NCBI GenBank assembly: GCA_963681505.1
Contig: OY811985.1
Coordinates: forward strand, 2,528,713-2,592,712
DNA length: 64,000 nucleotides
Reading direction: 5' to 3'
DNA from: Eunapius fragilis
Lineage: Eukaryota; Porifera; Demospongiae; Spongillida; Spongillidae
The notes beneath the pieces are model-generated. The model was not told the origin of the DNA. It ran no database searches and was given only the letters and a program-made list of their open reading frames with translations. This document shows, one piece after another, positions 25,601-36,369 of the stretch (its first letter is position 1; each line of letters begins with the position of its first letter). The position numbers and the translations under genes were made by a program.

Positions 25601-27155
25601 TTATAGTTTTATGGTTCTGCACTTTTATGGGTGGAGGATGGGGGAACGGGTGGTGTAAAAATTAACGAACAAAACAATCAATAGGTACATGACCCCTCTA
25701 CGTATGAAGTGAATTGAACTTTCCTTCCAAAAGATATGGCGGGTTTGAACCCCAAGGTGTATCGGACGTTGCAACACTGGCACGAAGTAAATGCTAGACC
25801 CCAAAATGTATTAAATAGGAGATCAGAAGCGTTTACTGTATGGGAGATGTAACGATTTTAAAGTGAATCATTTTATGACTTTATAAACGCGAAGGATATT
25901 TTTCTCGTGAACTGTCCCATATACATGTATATCGATGGACTATAGTATGTTGCTTAACCTGTTAGATGGCTCAGTAGGAGGATATACTCGAAAATTGCTC
26001 TGGAGTAGCGTAGATGATTTTGACCTATGTGTAGATGGTCTGTCGAGTTAGCATTAAGATATATATATATATATATGTGTATACATTATGCCTATTATCA
26101 ATTGCAATCAGCTTGATATAGGCCATTTATTTTAAAAGATTTGTTGTGACAACTACCGTGCTTCAGATACATTGAAAGAAATTGAATCAACAGATCATAC
26201 AGCATGAATGTGTAATTAAAAATGCATTGACACTGGCGCTTACAATAGTATGTATGTTATGCAATCCCGACAGGCAATACCAAGCTTCAAATCCAAACTT
26301 AACTTTGAACATGTTCTGGGTGGATACTACAATGATGTTGGAATATGCTTGGTGCATTGGTATCAACTCAGTTACTACAGACAACTGCAAAGAACTATCA
26401 GATCACAACGAGAATCACTTGTTTTTGGTAAACTAAATGAGTACATGCTTGTATTAAATCTAAAAATGTTGCCATCCTGTTGTGTTAAGTCAATTATTCC
26501 TCCATGCAACATTTTAGTTTTATACAGATGCAGTAAAACACCTAGTGCACTAACATGCATTTTCCAACACCATGTACATAATGTGCGTTATTATTTCTTG
26601 CATTAAGCCGACTTTAATTGACGTTGCCACATATAATTGTTGGAATGGTATTCACCACTTGTAAGCATTATTCTAAAAGCAATTAATATTCTTACTAGTA
26701 AAAATACTGTGTCATCTTTTTATTTAAGTGTCACACACAACAATTAGTTAATCAGATGAAGTAAACAAAATGTTTGTGCACTGTGATATCTGCTATTTAT
26801 TGCATAACAGTTGTTATATTCTCAGCCAAGTGGATAATGTATGCAAACTGTATCATGAAGTGTATGGTGTCGATTCGGATATGAAAATAACAAATATCTC
26901 TACCTTTAACTGTCCCACAATCAAGGTTTGTCTATACCTAAACAGTGTCTTGGAGCAGTTTCTTTTGCCAGCCATTGTCCTCTGCATGGCAGTCACCTGT
27001 GTAATAATAATGTAAGTTGATTGTTTCTTATTAACCCTCCTTTGATGGAGTTTCTTGCTGTTAAACACATTCCCCCAACATGCAGTGCATACCTTAGCGG
27101 ATATAAGATAAAACTGAAATCAATTGGAGGATACCTACAACGTGTGGAAGAATAA
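17504..27155 (+). CDS. GDE2/GDE3-like membrane glycerophosphodiester phosphodiesterase (5' incomplete)
   Basis: Exons by splice phase: 17504-18196, 18259-18459, 18727-18884, 26274-26427, one ending at 27011 (start ~26829 or 26925, unresolved), and 27086-27155. The first exon has several membrane segments, then the GDPD domain: HRG with APENT, ETDVQIS, DG...LLHD and RTT, the metal and substrate residues of the family. Exon 3 has VWWLP. Exon 4 has AWCIGINSVTTDN, matching the LWC-G-SVT-DN block near the end of GDPD2/GDPD5 proteins. The last exons code a membrane helix and a short basic tail. Vertebrate relatives cleave glycerophosphoinositol or GPI anchors at the cell surface. Junctions 18884/26274 (2+1) and 27011/27086 (2+1) keep frame. 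Upstream exons are missing from the model. Confidence 0.8.
19348..19598. mobile_element. Small MITE, GGGACAGTGTCC family
   Basis: 251 bp. Left end GGGACAGTGTCCAGCTAAAT, right end inverted, finishing GGACACTGTCCC. The interior matches the MITE at 3396-3624. It lies in a TA run shared with the next element. Confidence 0.85.
20440..21010 (+). repeat. Polypyrimidine tract of copy 2
   Basis: CT-only units with the same TTTTGATTGCATCCACAC islands as in copy 1. Not coding. Confidence 0.9.
21248..21266 (+). repeat. Poly(C) run, 19 bases
   Basis: Spacer of copy 2, same position as the run at 9413-9429 in copy 1. Confidence 0.92.
21690..22430 (+). repeat. Polypurine arm of copy 2
   Basis: GA-rich units. 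It includes local direct repeats around GGTATAGTAAGGAGG and a duplicated GGGAAGGGATGAATTGA segment not seen in copy 1. Confidence 0.88.
23592..23660 (+). repeat. CA microsatellite
   Basis: ACACAC repeats with a few A insertions, inside the older fold-back element. Confidence 0.9.
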
Positions 27156-27338
27156 TGTGCCATCATTGTTGTGTGAATCAATGCAATGAGTCACTTTTGT
27201 TTCTATTGTTTACAGATTTTTACATTATGGTGTATGCACCGCCAGGTATACATAACTTATCTCATAATAGTGCTTAAGTGTCAATGGTATACTTGTACAT
27301 TGAAATGGGCTGTAATATCAGAAATAGAAATGTACTCT

Positions 27339-29457
27339 TTAGTTTTTAACGCTACATTGTTGCACTTTAGTAGTAGGTACACTGTTGTCATTGGACATGC
27401 TGTGATCTACTCCAATCAAGGGCATTTCATTGCTTCCTGATCTTCCATCCCTTGAGATCTCTTGAGGCGTGTATGAACTTGGCCTGAGACCTCCGACATC
27501 CCTCCTGCCAGGCAGATCTGGCTGGCCACGTAGTACATTAAAAGGAAGCAGTCGGAATAGCATAAAGATGTGTTGATCGTCATGACGTCTCATAGAACCC
27601 TTGCACCCAGAGGTCCATACAACATTTCCATGGTTAGTGGAATCCTTGATACAAATGTAGCCATTTTTCCTTCCACGTCCTTGGTTGCAGCAGATGTAGA
27701 ATATGTCTTGTCCGTGCGTCCAGTTGATAGGATCAACAGGGCTGATGCTATGAATTAGCCGACTGTGAAGTGTGAAATGCGAGTTTCTAAGGTCAGCATT
27801 ATACCTCAACCCCAGGGGGCCTTGATCATATCCAAAGCGGTTTGTGTTGGCTTGCAAGAAACGAGGGATGGGATCAGGGGGCTGTGTTGGTGTGGAATGG
27901 GTGTTAGTTGCCCTCAGACTTCCATTGGGAAGGTGTTCAGTATCTCCGTAGTAACCAATAATGAACTCAAAAGGATGCGACCCATCATCGTGAGGAAAAA
28001 GGTAGAATGGGGAAGCATTTTCTCTGACAGCAGTAGCTTTTATGATGTATCCTCTGTCCTTGTCAACAGTCCAGAATAAGCGATCTTCATTGCAAGAGAT
28101 CACATAAGGTCCGGCTGTTAGAAAAGGAAATGCATTATAGTGCAACATTTTGTATCATGTCTGCCATGTTTATTACTATCACCTTATTTTATCATAGCGC
28201 TTGTGTGATGTGAAAACGTATAAGAAATTATCTACATAAGTGCATGAATTTGTCTTGTGTCTCATCATGTAACTCACAGCTCGTGTCCCCCTGTCTTTCC
28301 ACATAGTGCATCAGCGCCTTCTTTAACATGTTGCTCAGCTGGGGGAGCCTGATGAGGTTGGTGATGGGTTCCATCTTGACCCCCACAACAGCCTCACCGT
28401 ATGAGCCTCTGGTGACCACACCTTCGTCCGACATGATCCCTATCCTTTTGATATCGGAGGCTTTCTTAGTTTTTTTCCACGAGTCCGACTGCGATAGAAC
28501 CAGATTGGCCAGTTTGTCAACGCCAAAAGTCCCGCTAATGCCTATCTTGGAGTAGTACTCTGACTGACTGAGGACGCGATATTCGGCAGCTCCTAGCTGG
28601 ATTTCGCTCACATAATGTGTGATGCGGAAGCTTTGAACAAAAAATTTGCAGTCATCACTAAAACGTTTCGTCTGCTCCTCCGTGCATATCTGGAGGAAGG
28701 CTTCCAAGTCGTGCACTGGATTCTCGGTACTTTGAATGACACCAGCACCAGTATCCTCAGTTTGCCCTTCGATTCCACTCTGACGCTGGCGCTCCAAAAG
28801 CCAGTAACACAACCACTGCTCGAAGTTCTTACGGTCCTTGCTAGCGGCATCTGCCGTTGGTCCAGGCGCATTTGAAGTGGTGGAACGAGGCAAGCTTGCA
28901 TTCGCACTGGAAGAGAGAAAATCGTCAAAGGCCGTGGTGAAGGCGATAGAGCGGGTGATCACTCTCTTTCCGATGGCTTGGCGGGTTACCGTGGCACTTC
29001 GGGAGTATTCTTCATCCACTCCAATCCTAACAGGAGCCTGAGGAATCATGATGGACGATTTTAAGTTGTTTTGCTGAGTGTGAACGCTGGTGACCTCCTG
29101 CTCGTAGCTTTGGAGGGCGCCGCCTTCTTCTGTTCCCAGTACCGTGTCAAACGTAACTGCGCGGACCTGGAACGCTCTCTTATTTACCCACGGTGTGGGA
29201 TCGGTAGCGTCCACGCCCCGCCCAAGTCCCAGATCACGTATGCGTCCGAGCTCTTCCTGAGTCAAGACAGCCTCGGCCTTTTTGGTGCCGTAGTTAGTCC
29301 AGGCATTACCAGGGGGAGGAGCGGGTGTGGCGGTTGCAGGGGTTACGATCTTCGGATCACCCTTTTGTTGAGATATCGTGACGACAGTACTGAGCGGTTG
29401 ACTCGGATCTGTTGCTGGCAGCGGTGGCGGTAGAGGGGCAGCAGCTGTTTTGTCCAT
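27339..29457 (-). CDS. MACPF-like protein, two exons, 651 residues
   Basis: Exon 1 is 29457-28278 and exon 2 is 28114-27339; donor AGCT|GTGAGT and acceptor CTAACAG|CCGG join in phase (1+2). There is no signal peptide; the N-terminus is Pro/Ala/Thr-rich (residues 1-50). Residues ~90-390 look like a MACPF domain: THYVSEIQLGA at 280-290 fits the family signature, and a final helix LPQLSNMLKKALMHYV lies at 371-386. Residues ~395-620 form a Cys/Trp-containing C-terminal region (GPYVISCNED, IFYICCNQG), perhaps a binding domain, which I cannot name. MACPF proteins assemble into membrane pores, often in immunity; some are non-lytic. No frameshift or stop is seen. Its 3' end lies 183 bp from the GDPD stop. 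Confidence 0.78.
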
Positions 29458-29779
29458 TGTGTGGAACGAGCGCTCGAGCGGTTTGTATATTTGTGTGCTT
29501 ACGTCATCGTATATAAATTCGCTTTGTACTGAATTTTGAAGTCGACCTATACCCTACGCCCAGAAATTTGAAATCGGCTTGCTATCCCATGCAACCAATA
29601 ATTAGATAAACGATGGCCTGACCTTTGGAATGTGCTATTCATAAAGCAACGGAATACAATGAACACAGCAAACACGGCTGTGATCATACATACAAATCAC
29701 GTGGCCTTACCGGAAGACAGTCCACTAATTGTTATGGGAATGCGGTGGAGTTGCACACAACATAGGCCTTAATGCATGT
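29458..29779. other. Region upstream of the MACPF gene
   Basis: On the minus strand a TATATAC-type stretch lies ~50 bp before the ATG and a TGACGTAA (CRE-like) site lies at 29499-29506. Both are short and could be chance. No other gene is seen. Confidence 0.25.
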
Positions 29780-29885
29780 AGGGGGGGGGGCCCAAAGTCA
29801 TATTATTCATCGATTTTCACCGTACATGGTCATAGGTGATACATGTTGGGTGAAATTCAATGAATAATATGACTTGGGCCCCCCT
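29780..29885. repeat. Short inverted repeat with G-run ends
   Basis: Arms of ~40 bp (GGGCCCAAAGTCATATTATT and its near-perfect complement) around a ~30-nt centre. The ends are G/C runs. It looks like a MITE. No target duplication could be fixed because of the homopolymers. Confidence 0.75.
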
Positions 29886-30254
29886 ATTATAACTGTTCCT
29901 ATGAGGGTGTTTCAAGCCGGCTGGACATTAGGTTTCTAATCAGAACACGTTTCAACGATATTTTGGGATGCTAGAGGAGTTCATTATGTTAACGGGAAGG
30001 AGGGACCCAACTGATGCCAAACTAACTATTGATTACATCAACGAAATTTCAGTTTCGTTTAAGCCATTGTCAGACAGGCGGGAATGTACACAAAAAGGTA
30101 ATCGATTTCCGACCGATTTCCGCATATGAAGGGATCAATTATTCGCGGCTAAGAAAAACAGATTGATAAAGCATAATCCGAATATTTTTTATTTTTTAAT
30201 TGATAAAACAAACACTATTAAATAGATTTAAAAAACAAACACTATTAATATTAT

Positions 30255-30549
30255 ACAAGTAAATAAAAACATTCTCTAACGAGAGAGTTATTGGTATATA
30301 GGATTGACCAATGGTGGTGTAAAAAGCACAGAAACAAGAGCGCGACAGAAATTTTACTGGAAAATTGAAATAGGCCTATATTTAGCCCATTATCAGGCAT
30401 GCGCTGTTATTTTGTGAGTGCTAAATATAGGCCTATCTCAATTTTCCAGTAAAATTTCTGTCGCTCTTGTTTCTGTGCTTTTTACACCACCATTGGTCAA
30501 TCCTATATACCAACAACTCTCTCGTTAGAGAATGTTTTTATTTACTTGT
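30255..30549. repeat. Terminal palindrome of E2
   Basis: 295 bp with two ~125-bp arms that differ at only a few positions. Outer ends ACAAGTAAATAAAAACATTC. Then a small hairpin (TCTCT AACG AGAGA), TATATAGGATTG, GGTGGTGTAAAAAGCAC and AATAGGCCTATATTTAGC in each arm. Confidence 0.9.
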
Positions 30550-30701
30550 TTCATAAGTTTTTTTTCACCCTGTCATAACAGTGTCGTAGTCAATAATCAC
30601 TTGTAGTAAGAGCGTATAGAATTTGGACGATCCTCTTTATTATCTATATATCTCTTAATGGCAATAACAATTATAATTGTACGAATTAGTTGTATTGATT
30701 A

Positions 30702-30998
30702 TCATTTGTTCTCGCCCGCGCCCTCATCTCCTGTGGGGACGTCCTCCTCCTGGCCCCCTCGCCATGCTGGGCTGGGCCAGGGTGGCTGGGGCCATGCAGG
30801 CCAGGGAGGAAGCACTGCTGGTGGTAGTGGGGGAAGCACTGGTGGTGGTGGTGAGAGTGCAGGCGGGAAAAGTGCAGCTGGTGGCGGGGTATCGTTGCTG
30901 GTGGTGATGGTGGGTGTATGCAGCACTGCTGGTGGTGGTGGTGGGTCCATCGCTGCTGGTGGCGGTGGCGGGGGGCAGTGCTGCTGCTGGTGGTGCAT
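30702..30998 (-). pseudogene. Remnant of the Pro-rich/RGG gene of the E family
   Basis: The minus-strand frame shows Pro/Ala runs followed by PAWRGG, as in 36370-36921, then shifts out of the RGG frame. The 5' part has been deleted: at ~31020 the sequence jumps straight into the second exon of the repeat-protein gene. Not functional as read. Confidence 0.6.
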
Positions 30999-31445
30999 AA
31001 ATGATGCCTACAAAAGGCATCATTTACTTCACTTAGAAGCTCACTATCCCTACGAATAGCTTTTTCAAGACCACCATTTTACTCCATTAGTGCATGAGAT
31101 ATGGGTTCATACAAGGAGTAGCTATATGGAAGAAGGATATGGTTGCAGTTATTTTCATTTCATCTAGTTCTCAGCCCTTGCAACTGCAATTATATTCATA
31201 CAGTTGCAACATATGTACATGGCTAGACAAGGTTTAAGACAAGGAAGCCTTCAGATAAGGAAGCCTTTTTATACATCAGATTAAAACAATAGACACTACT
31301 GTACACACACAGTTGAGTCACCAAGCATGCTTTACATGTGAAGTGAATGGTTTTGTGCAGATCCGTGCTGTACATAGTCGGGCGGGCCTACCACCGCGTT
31401 TGGTCAGGTAGTAAGGTGACAAGCCGCGGTAGTAGGGCCGCCCGA

Positions 31446-32084
31446 CTATGCTCTACAAATGTTACATGCACAGCTTTTTAATGCAACATGCCATAACATA
31501 CCTTTGGGTGGTAGTGGTAGTTCTGTGACCCCAGCGGTACCGCGTCCTCTCGGCAGCACATTTAACCAATCGGACAGCAGGGTCATTCCAATACCGACTC
31601 CTTTCAGATGCTTTAATGGCAGTTGAATTGTCCTCATATTTCTGCCTTTTAGCAGCGCGGTTTCCCTCGATGTCCTCTTCATATCACCGCCTTTTAGCAG
31701 CACGGTTCTCCTCGAGGTCCTCTTCATATCGCCGCCTTTTAGCAGCACGGTTCTCCTCGAGGTCCTCTTCATATCGCCGCCTTTTAGCAGCACGGTTCTC
31801 CTCGAGGTCCTCTTCATATCGCCACCTTTTAGCAGATCGCTTAGATTCAATATCGGCCATGTAGCTGTCGCGTAGAGAGGCCTTCTTCTTTTCGGGATCG
31901 GCCTTGTAGCTGTCGCTTACAGAGGCCTTCTTCTTTTCGGGATCGGCCTTGTAGCTGTCGCGTACAGAGGCCTTCTTTTCAGGATTGGCTTGTAGAGCGC
32001 TCGGGGTTTAGCTTTATTCTCTTCCTGCTTTTGGAGGTATTCCGCTCTATGCTTAGATCTCTTCTTTTGATTACGCGAAGGCAT
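31446..32084 (-). pseudogene. Broken copy of the 15-residue-repeat protein gene in E2
   Basis: The ATG at 32084 begins MPSRNQKKRSKHRAEYLQKQ, matching E3. A frameshift in the KPILK/KADPEK region ends the frame at 31917. The downstream RRRYEEDLEENRAAK repeats persist in another frame to the same CAAAG|GTATGT donor near 31500. There is an extra duplicated segment of the KKK...YATAT region compared with E3. Confidence 0.75.
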
Positions 32085-32593
32085 TTTTACAAAAACAACT
32101 TCACTAGCCAAAGCAAAGTAACAACTAAACTGCACCAAATAAATTTTGTGCATGTTAGAGTCTTTTTACTGCCTAAAATTATTAACAAAAATCTATTATA
32201 TATCATTATTGTATAGAACTTGATATATATGTGTGTCCATATGACATGTAAGGATTACGTGCCGGTAAATTTCGAAGCGATTGGTACTATTGCCGTTCTT
32301 CAAAACCGTTCGTAGCTGGAGTTATACCTTCCTAAGAAGACGACGACGACGACGACGACCAAGAATTATTTTAGGACTGGGCACGAGAAACAGGAAATTG
32401 TTTGTTTCTCTATAACCACACCGTTTTATGACACGGAACCAAAGTTGAACTATAGATCGTTTAGCTCTCATTCCATCGCGATAAAGAGATAAGCGATCCG
32501 TTTCTCCGTTGTCCCTCCAGACGCTAGTGAAGTTTTATTAATGACATTCATCAACCCTCAATCAATCCTATATTGAACCTGCTGCCGCAGGTT

Positions 32594-32891
32594 AAGATAT
32601 AATGAAAGAGTACTAAATGCATAGTCCACCGAATACCAGTAATCGCGAATAGTCGAAAAAAACCCTGAAAATCAGTTATACACCCTATGTGCACTACGCC
32701 AAACAGCAAGATTCTATTTAAACACAGTACTAGTGATACAATTGGTAAATGATCCCCTCATGGATCAGTATTTTCCATCAGGTAAAAGGTTGGGTCATTT
32801 TACATCGATAAATTTATTTATTTATTAGCCCGTTAGTATAGTAACCATAAAAGATACCTGACTTTAGAAAATCATTTTCTTGATGTAAAAA
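32594..32891. other. Spacer between E2 and a hAT-type MITE
   Basis: A/T-rich; nothing recognised. Confidence 0.4.
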
Positions 32892-33798
32892 CAGTGGCGG
32901 ATCCAGGGGGGGGGTCCAGGGTGTCTGGACCCCCCCCTCGAACCTGAATATGAATATAATTAGTATATGACGTGTCGCACGTGAGATATACATTTCTACG
33001 GAGTGCACTTCGTGAAGTTGCTAAATAGCTTATTCTTATTGCTTATTCGTTGGTTAGTACTATATTTTAGTTCTGTAAATTGCGAGATACGTAGTAGGCT
33101 GGTATTTATACGTAAGGTAAATGTATTCCAAAATGCTAACCCACGGTCGTATTATAGAGCGATTCTTTCCGCAGTTATTTTGATTCGTGCTCTGTTATTA
33201 GTACCCATCAAGGTTGAATGCACCTTGCTGCAAGATCATTGCAAATTTAAATTTTAAATTATAAATTTTAACAAAGAAACTAAGCCGGCGTACAATGCAA
33301 ATCTGCGACGAAACACACTAGAGCCGTTTAAATCCGCAAAACCACAATAGCCTGGAAACCAGAACGTAACGGAGTGGCACGCATTTATTGGTTATGATTG
33401 CTTCCGTTTCTAATCCCCCTACATGTACAATCTGTGGAATGTGTGCAAAAATTTTTTCGCGCGCGAATGTTATACTGTTCACTGCTTGAAGTAGGTCATC
33501 TGCCGGAGTGCGATGATAAATTTCAAGTGGTTCAAATAGCAATGGAAACCGCATGCATGTAACAACACAGCCATTTAAATCCATAAGACTGCAATAGCCG
33601 GCAGAAATGTAACGGAGTGTCACTCATTTATTGGTGTTGATTGCCTTAGTTTCCAATCCCCGGCCCCCTTACATGTACAATCTGTGGAAAAATTGGAATG
33701 CGTACCACAAAATTTTTCGCGCGCTTCGCGCGCGCCCCCCTCCTCATCAATTATTCATGTCGGACCCCCCCCTCGCCAAAATCCTGCATCCGCCCCTG
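32892..33798. mobile_element. Non-autonomous hAT-like element, 907 bp
   Basis: Terminal inverted repeats CAGTGGCGGATCCAGG and, inverted, CAGGGGCGGATGCAGG (14 of 16), followed by G/C-rich stretches ending in GGACCCCCCCCTCG at both ends. It contains a direct duplication (about 33312-33465 and 33569-33727, sharing GTAACGGAGTG and TACATGTACAATCTGTGGAA). No transposase. The flanks are A-rich, so an 8-bp target duplication cannot be confirmed. Confidence 0.65.
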
Positions 33799-33849
33799 AA
33801 AAAAATGCCATTATAGTAGTTATTGTAATGAAATCAAAAAAAAACTTAG

Positions 33850-34110
33850 AGACCCGTTGCTATGGGAGGTGAATACCGCCATACTTATGCTCGTTTCGTT
33901 TTTTTTGCCAAACTATATATATTTTCGCTTATGAAAAAAAAATTGTTCGTACTGTAATATATTTATTTATTTATTTATTTTTCATGTTATACGGAGATAT
34001 ACGGGAAGTGCTTTATAAACAGAACAGCGGACAGGTAGCTCGATCAAGTTGTCTTTGCAGTGCGTTATAGCGAAGTTGGGAACTGCTGTAAAAAGGTGCA
34101 TACAATTTTA
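33850..34110. repeat. Dispersed repeat shared with 58080-58345
   Basis: Shares GGAGGTGAATACCGCCATA-like sequence, CGGGAAGTGCTTTATAAACA, CAGTGCGTTATAGC and similar blocks with the 58-kb copy, in the same orientation. Unnamed family. Confidence 0.65.
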
Positions 34111-34592
34111 TTCGCTTAGAAATTCATATCAGAAAGCTTAGTGGTGGGTGTGCGGTTCACAATCACGTCATCATCTGAACCTGCGGCAGCAGGTTCAATA
34201 TAGGATTGATTGAGGGTTGATGAATGTCATTAATAAAACTTCACTAGCATCTGGAGGGACAACGGAGAAACGGATCGCTTATCTCTTTATTGCGATAGAA
34301 TGAGGGTACAACGACCTACAGTTCTACGTTGGTACCGTGTCATAAAACGGTGTGGTTATAGAGAAACAAACAATTTCCTGTTTCTCGTGCCCAGTCCTAA
34401 AATAATTCTTCATCGTCGTCGTCGTCGTCTTCTTAGGAAGGTATAACTCGAGCTAGGAACGGTTTAGAAGGACGGGAATAGTACCAATCGCTTCGAAATT
34501 TACCGGCACGTTATCCATACATGTCATATAGACACATATCAACTTCTATTTAATAATGTATGTAATAGATATTTATTAATAATTTTAGGCAG

Positions 34593-34600
34593 TATAAATA
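34593..34600 (+). promoter_or_regulatory. TATA box of the E3 repeat-protein gene
   Basis: TATAAATA 81 bp before the ATG. In the broken copy E2 the matching place reads AGTAAAAAGA, so the box is lost there. Confidence 0.5.
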
Positions 34601-34680
34601 CTCTAACCTGCACAAAAAATATTTGGTGTTCCTATCGCAGTTTAGTTGTTACTTTGGCTAGTGAAGTTGTTTTTCTAAAA

Positions 34681-35969
34681 ATGCCTTCGCGTAATCAAAA
34701 GAAGAGATCTAAGCAACGAGCGGAATACCTCCAAAAGCAAGACGAGAACAAAGCTAAAGCCCGAGCGCTCTACAAGGCCGATCCCGAAAAGAAGAAGGCC
34801 TCTGTACGCGACAGCTACAACGCAGATATTGAATCTAAGCGATCTGCTAAAAGGCGGCGATATAAAGAGGACCTTGAGGAGAACCGTGCTGCTAAAAGGC
34901 GGCTATATGAAGAGGACCTCGAGGGGAACCGCGCTGCTAACAGGCGGCGATATGAAGAGGACCTCGAGGGGAACCGCGCTGCTAACAGGCGGCGATATGA
35001 AGAGGACCTCGAGGAGAACCGTGCTGCTAAAAGGCGGCGATATGAAGAGGACCTCGAGGAGAACCGTGCTGCTAAAAGGCGGCGATATGAAGAGGACCTC
35101 GAGGGGAACCGCGCTGCTAACAGGCAGAAATACGAGGACAATTCAGCTGCCATTAAAGCATCTCAAAGGAGTCGGTATTGGAATGACCCCGTTGTCCGAT
35201 TGGCTAAATGTGCTTCCGAGAGGACGCGGTACCGCAGGGGTCACAGAACTACCACTACCACCCAAAGGTATGTTATGGCATGTTGTATTAACATTAAAAA
35301 GCTGTGCATGCAACATTTGTAGAGCATAGTCTGGCGGTGTTTGGTCGGGCTTGTCACCCTTCTACCTGACCAAACGCGGTAGTAGGGCCCGCCCGACGAT
35401 GTACAGCACGGATTTGCACAAAACCATTCACTTCACATGTAAAGCATGCATGGTGACTCAACTGTGTGTACAGTAATAGTGTCTATTGTTTTACTAATCT
35501 GATGTATAAAAAGGCTTCCTTATTTGAAGGCTTCCTTATCTGTCTAGCCATGTACATGTGTTGCAACTGTATGAATATAATTGCAGTTGCAAGGGCTGAG
35601 AACTATAGGTGAAATGACAATAACTGCAACCATATCCTTCTCCCATATAGCTACTCCTTGTATGAACCCAAATCTCATGCACTAATGGAGTATAATGGTG
35701 GTCTTGAAAAGGCTATTCTTAGGGATAGTGAGCTTCTAAGTGAAGTAAATGATGCCTTTTGTAAGTCTCATCCATTGCTAGCTCAAAAGGTTGTTACTAG
35801 ATCTGCCCGTGCAGCAGTAAGTAAGATTGGGGCAGAGGCATTGGTTTCTAAAGCACTAAGTGTACGAAGAGCAAAAGCAGGGTCATTGCTAAAAACTATC
35901 CGTGAAATAAATAGAATGAAAATAGGAGAAACACTCATAACGCTGCAGACCCGGTCCACACTCACCTGA
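34681..35969 (+). CDS. Basic 15-residue-repeat protein of the E family, two exons, 301 residues
   Basis: Exon 1 is 34681-35267 (CAAAG|GTATGT) and exon 2 is 35651-35969 (CCATATAG|C); the join is in phase (2+1). The start is the ATG of MPSRNQKKRSK, conserved in all copies together with GTGAAGTTGTTTTTCT before it. Residues ~55-155 are tandem units of the type RRRYEEDLEENRAAK, 45 bp each, highly charged and probably helical/coiled. The next segment has a Thr run. Exon 2 codes a non-repetitive Lys/Arg/Ala-rich part (HALMEYNGGLEKAILR, ARAAVSKIGAEALVSK). Similar charged repeats occur at the N-terminus of some Helitron/PIF1-type proteins of aquatic animals, but no helicase or Rep domain is here. Function unknown. 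Confidence 0.65.
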
Positions 35970-36206
35970 AAACATATCCTTATCAATCTACATGGTGCCA
36001 TGTTATCCCAGTTCTACATGCAGTCATGTAGTTCACTTCCTGAGTTCTCACACTATCCATCTTTACTTCATGTAGGCTACACCTCCATGTTTAGATTGGA
36101 GCATTTTCAAATTTGACCAATAAAATTTTAGCACATGCCGTTTATATGATGGAATCGGACCAATAGAATTATAGCACAGTCTGCACACGTGTTAAGGCTT
36201 TGCAGG

Positions 36207-36214
36207 TATATAAG
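36207..36214 (+). promoter_or_regulatory. TATA box and untranslated first exon of the Pro-rich gene
   Basis: TATATAAG, then a likely start ~30 bp on. A donor GAG|GTAAGAATT at 36258/36259 and an acceptor GTACATGTAG at 36369 would place the ATG exactly at the start of exon 2. Confidence 0.5.
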
Positions 36215-36369
36215 TCAGTCATGCACCCGCTGAAATATAGTGCACTTTGAAAAAAGAGGTAAGAATTTAATAATATACTCTATGTGGATTCACGTGTAAA
36301 CTTGCTTGAAAAAAGAATAAGGTAAAATTTTTTAAAATCATACTCTCTGTCTCTGTCACGTACATGTAG

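Larger units (their letters stand above)
19281..25918. mobile_element. Older fold-back element, split by later insertions
   Basis: The left terminus at 19281-19310 (GAGACAGTTCACGAGAAAAC then TATCCTTCGC) is the reverse complement of the right terminus at 25889-25918. The sequence just inside it is found only after the inserted block, from about 23244 (AAGTAATAAAATTGGTCCAC), and pairs with 25580-25888. Shared inner blocks are CCACTTTAAAATC, ACATTTTGG, GCCAGTGTTGCAA and GTTCGTTAATTTTTAC. Without inserts it is ~2.7 kb. A further element-like end (GGGAGATTATCCAACAAAAC) begins at 24009 inside it, followed by a diverged copy of the TTCAACACTTCATACTGCAC block. No transposase seen. Confidence 0.75.
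18885..26273 (+). other. 7.4-kb GDPD intron filled with nested mobile DNA
   Basis: Starts with GTACAT and ends with CCCGACAG. The reading frame is preserved across it. Other introns of this gene are 62, 267 and 74 bp, so the length is due to insertions: an old fold-back element (19281-25918) was interrupted by a MITE (19348-19598) and by a 3.6-kb element (19629-23237). Confidence 0.75.
30255..32593 (-). mobile_element. Hairpin/palindrome-ended element, copy E2
   Basis: Read on the minus strand: hairpin AACCTGC-TGCC-GCAGGTT variant (32593-32576), ATATAGGATTG, a terminal module with a (GAC)n patch (~32339-32360), the repeat-protein gene (from 32084), a truncated second exon, a Pro-rich remnant, then the palindrome 30549-30255. 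Nearly all of it is the inverted match of E3 (34178-38500), with internal deletions, so E2 and E3 are head to head around a 1.58-kb spacer. Confidence 0.78.
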
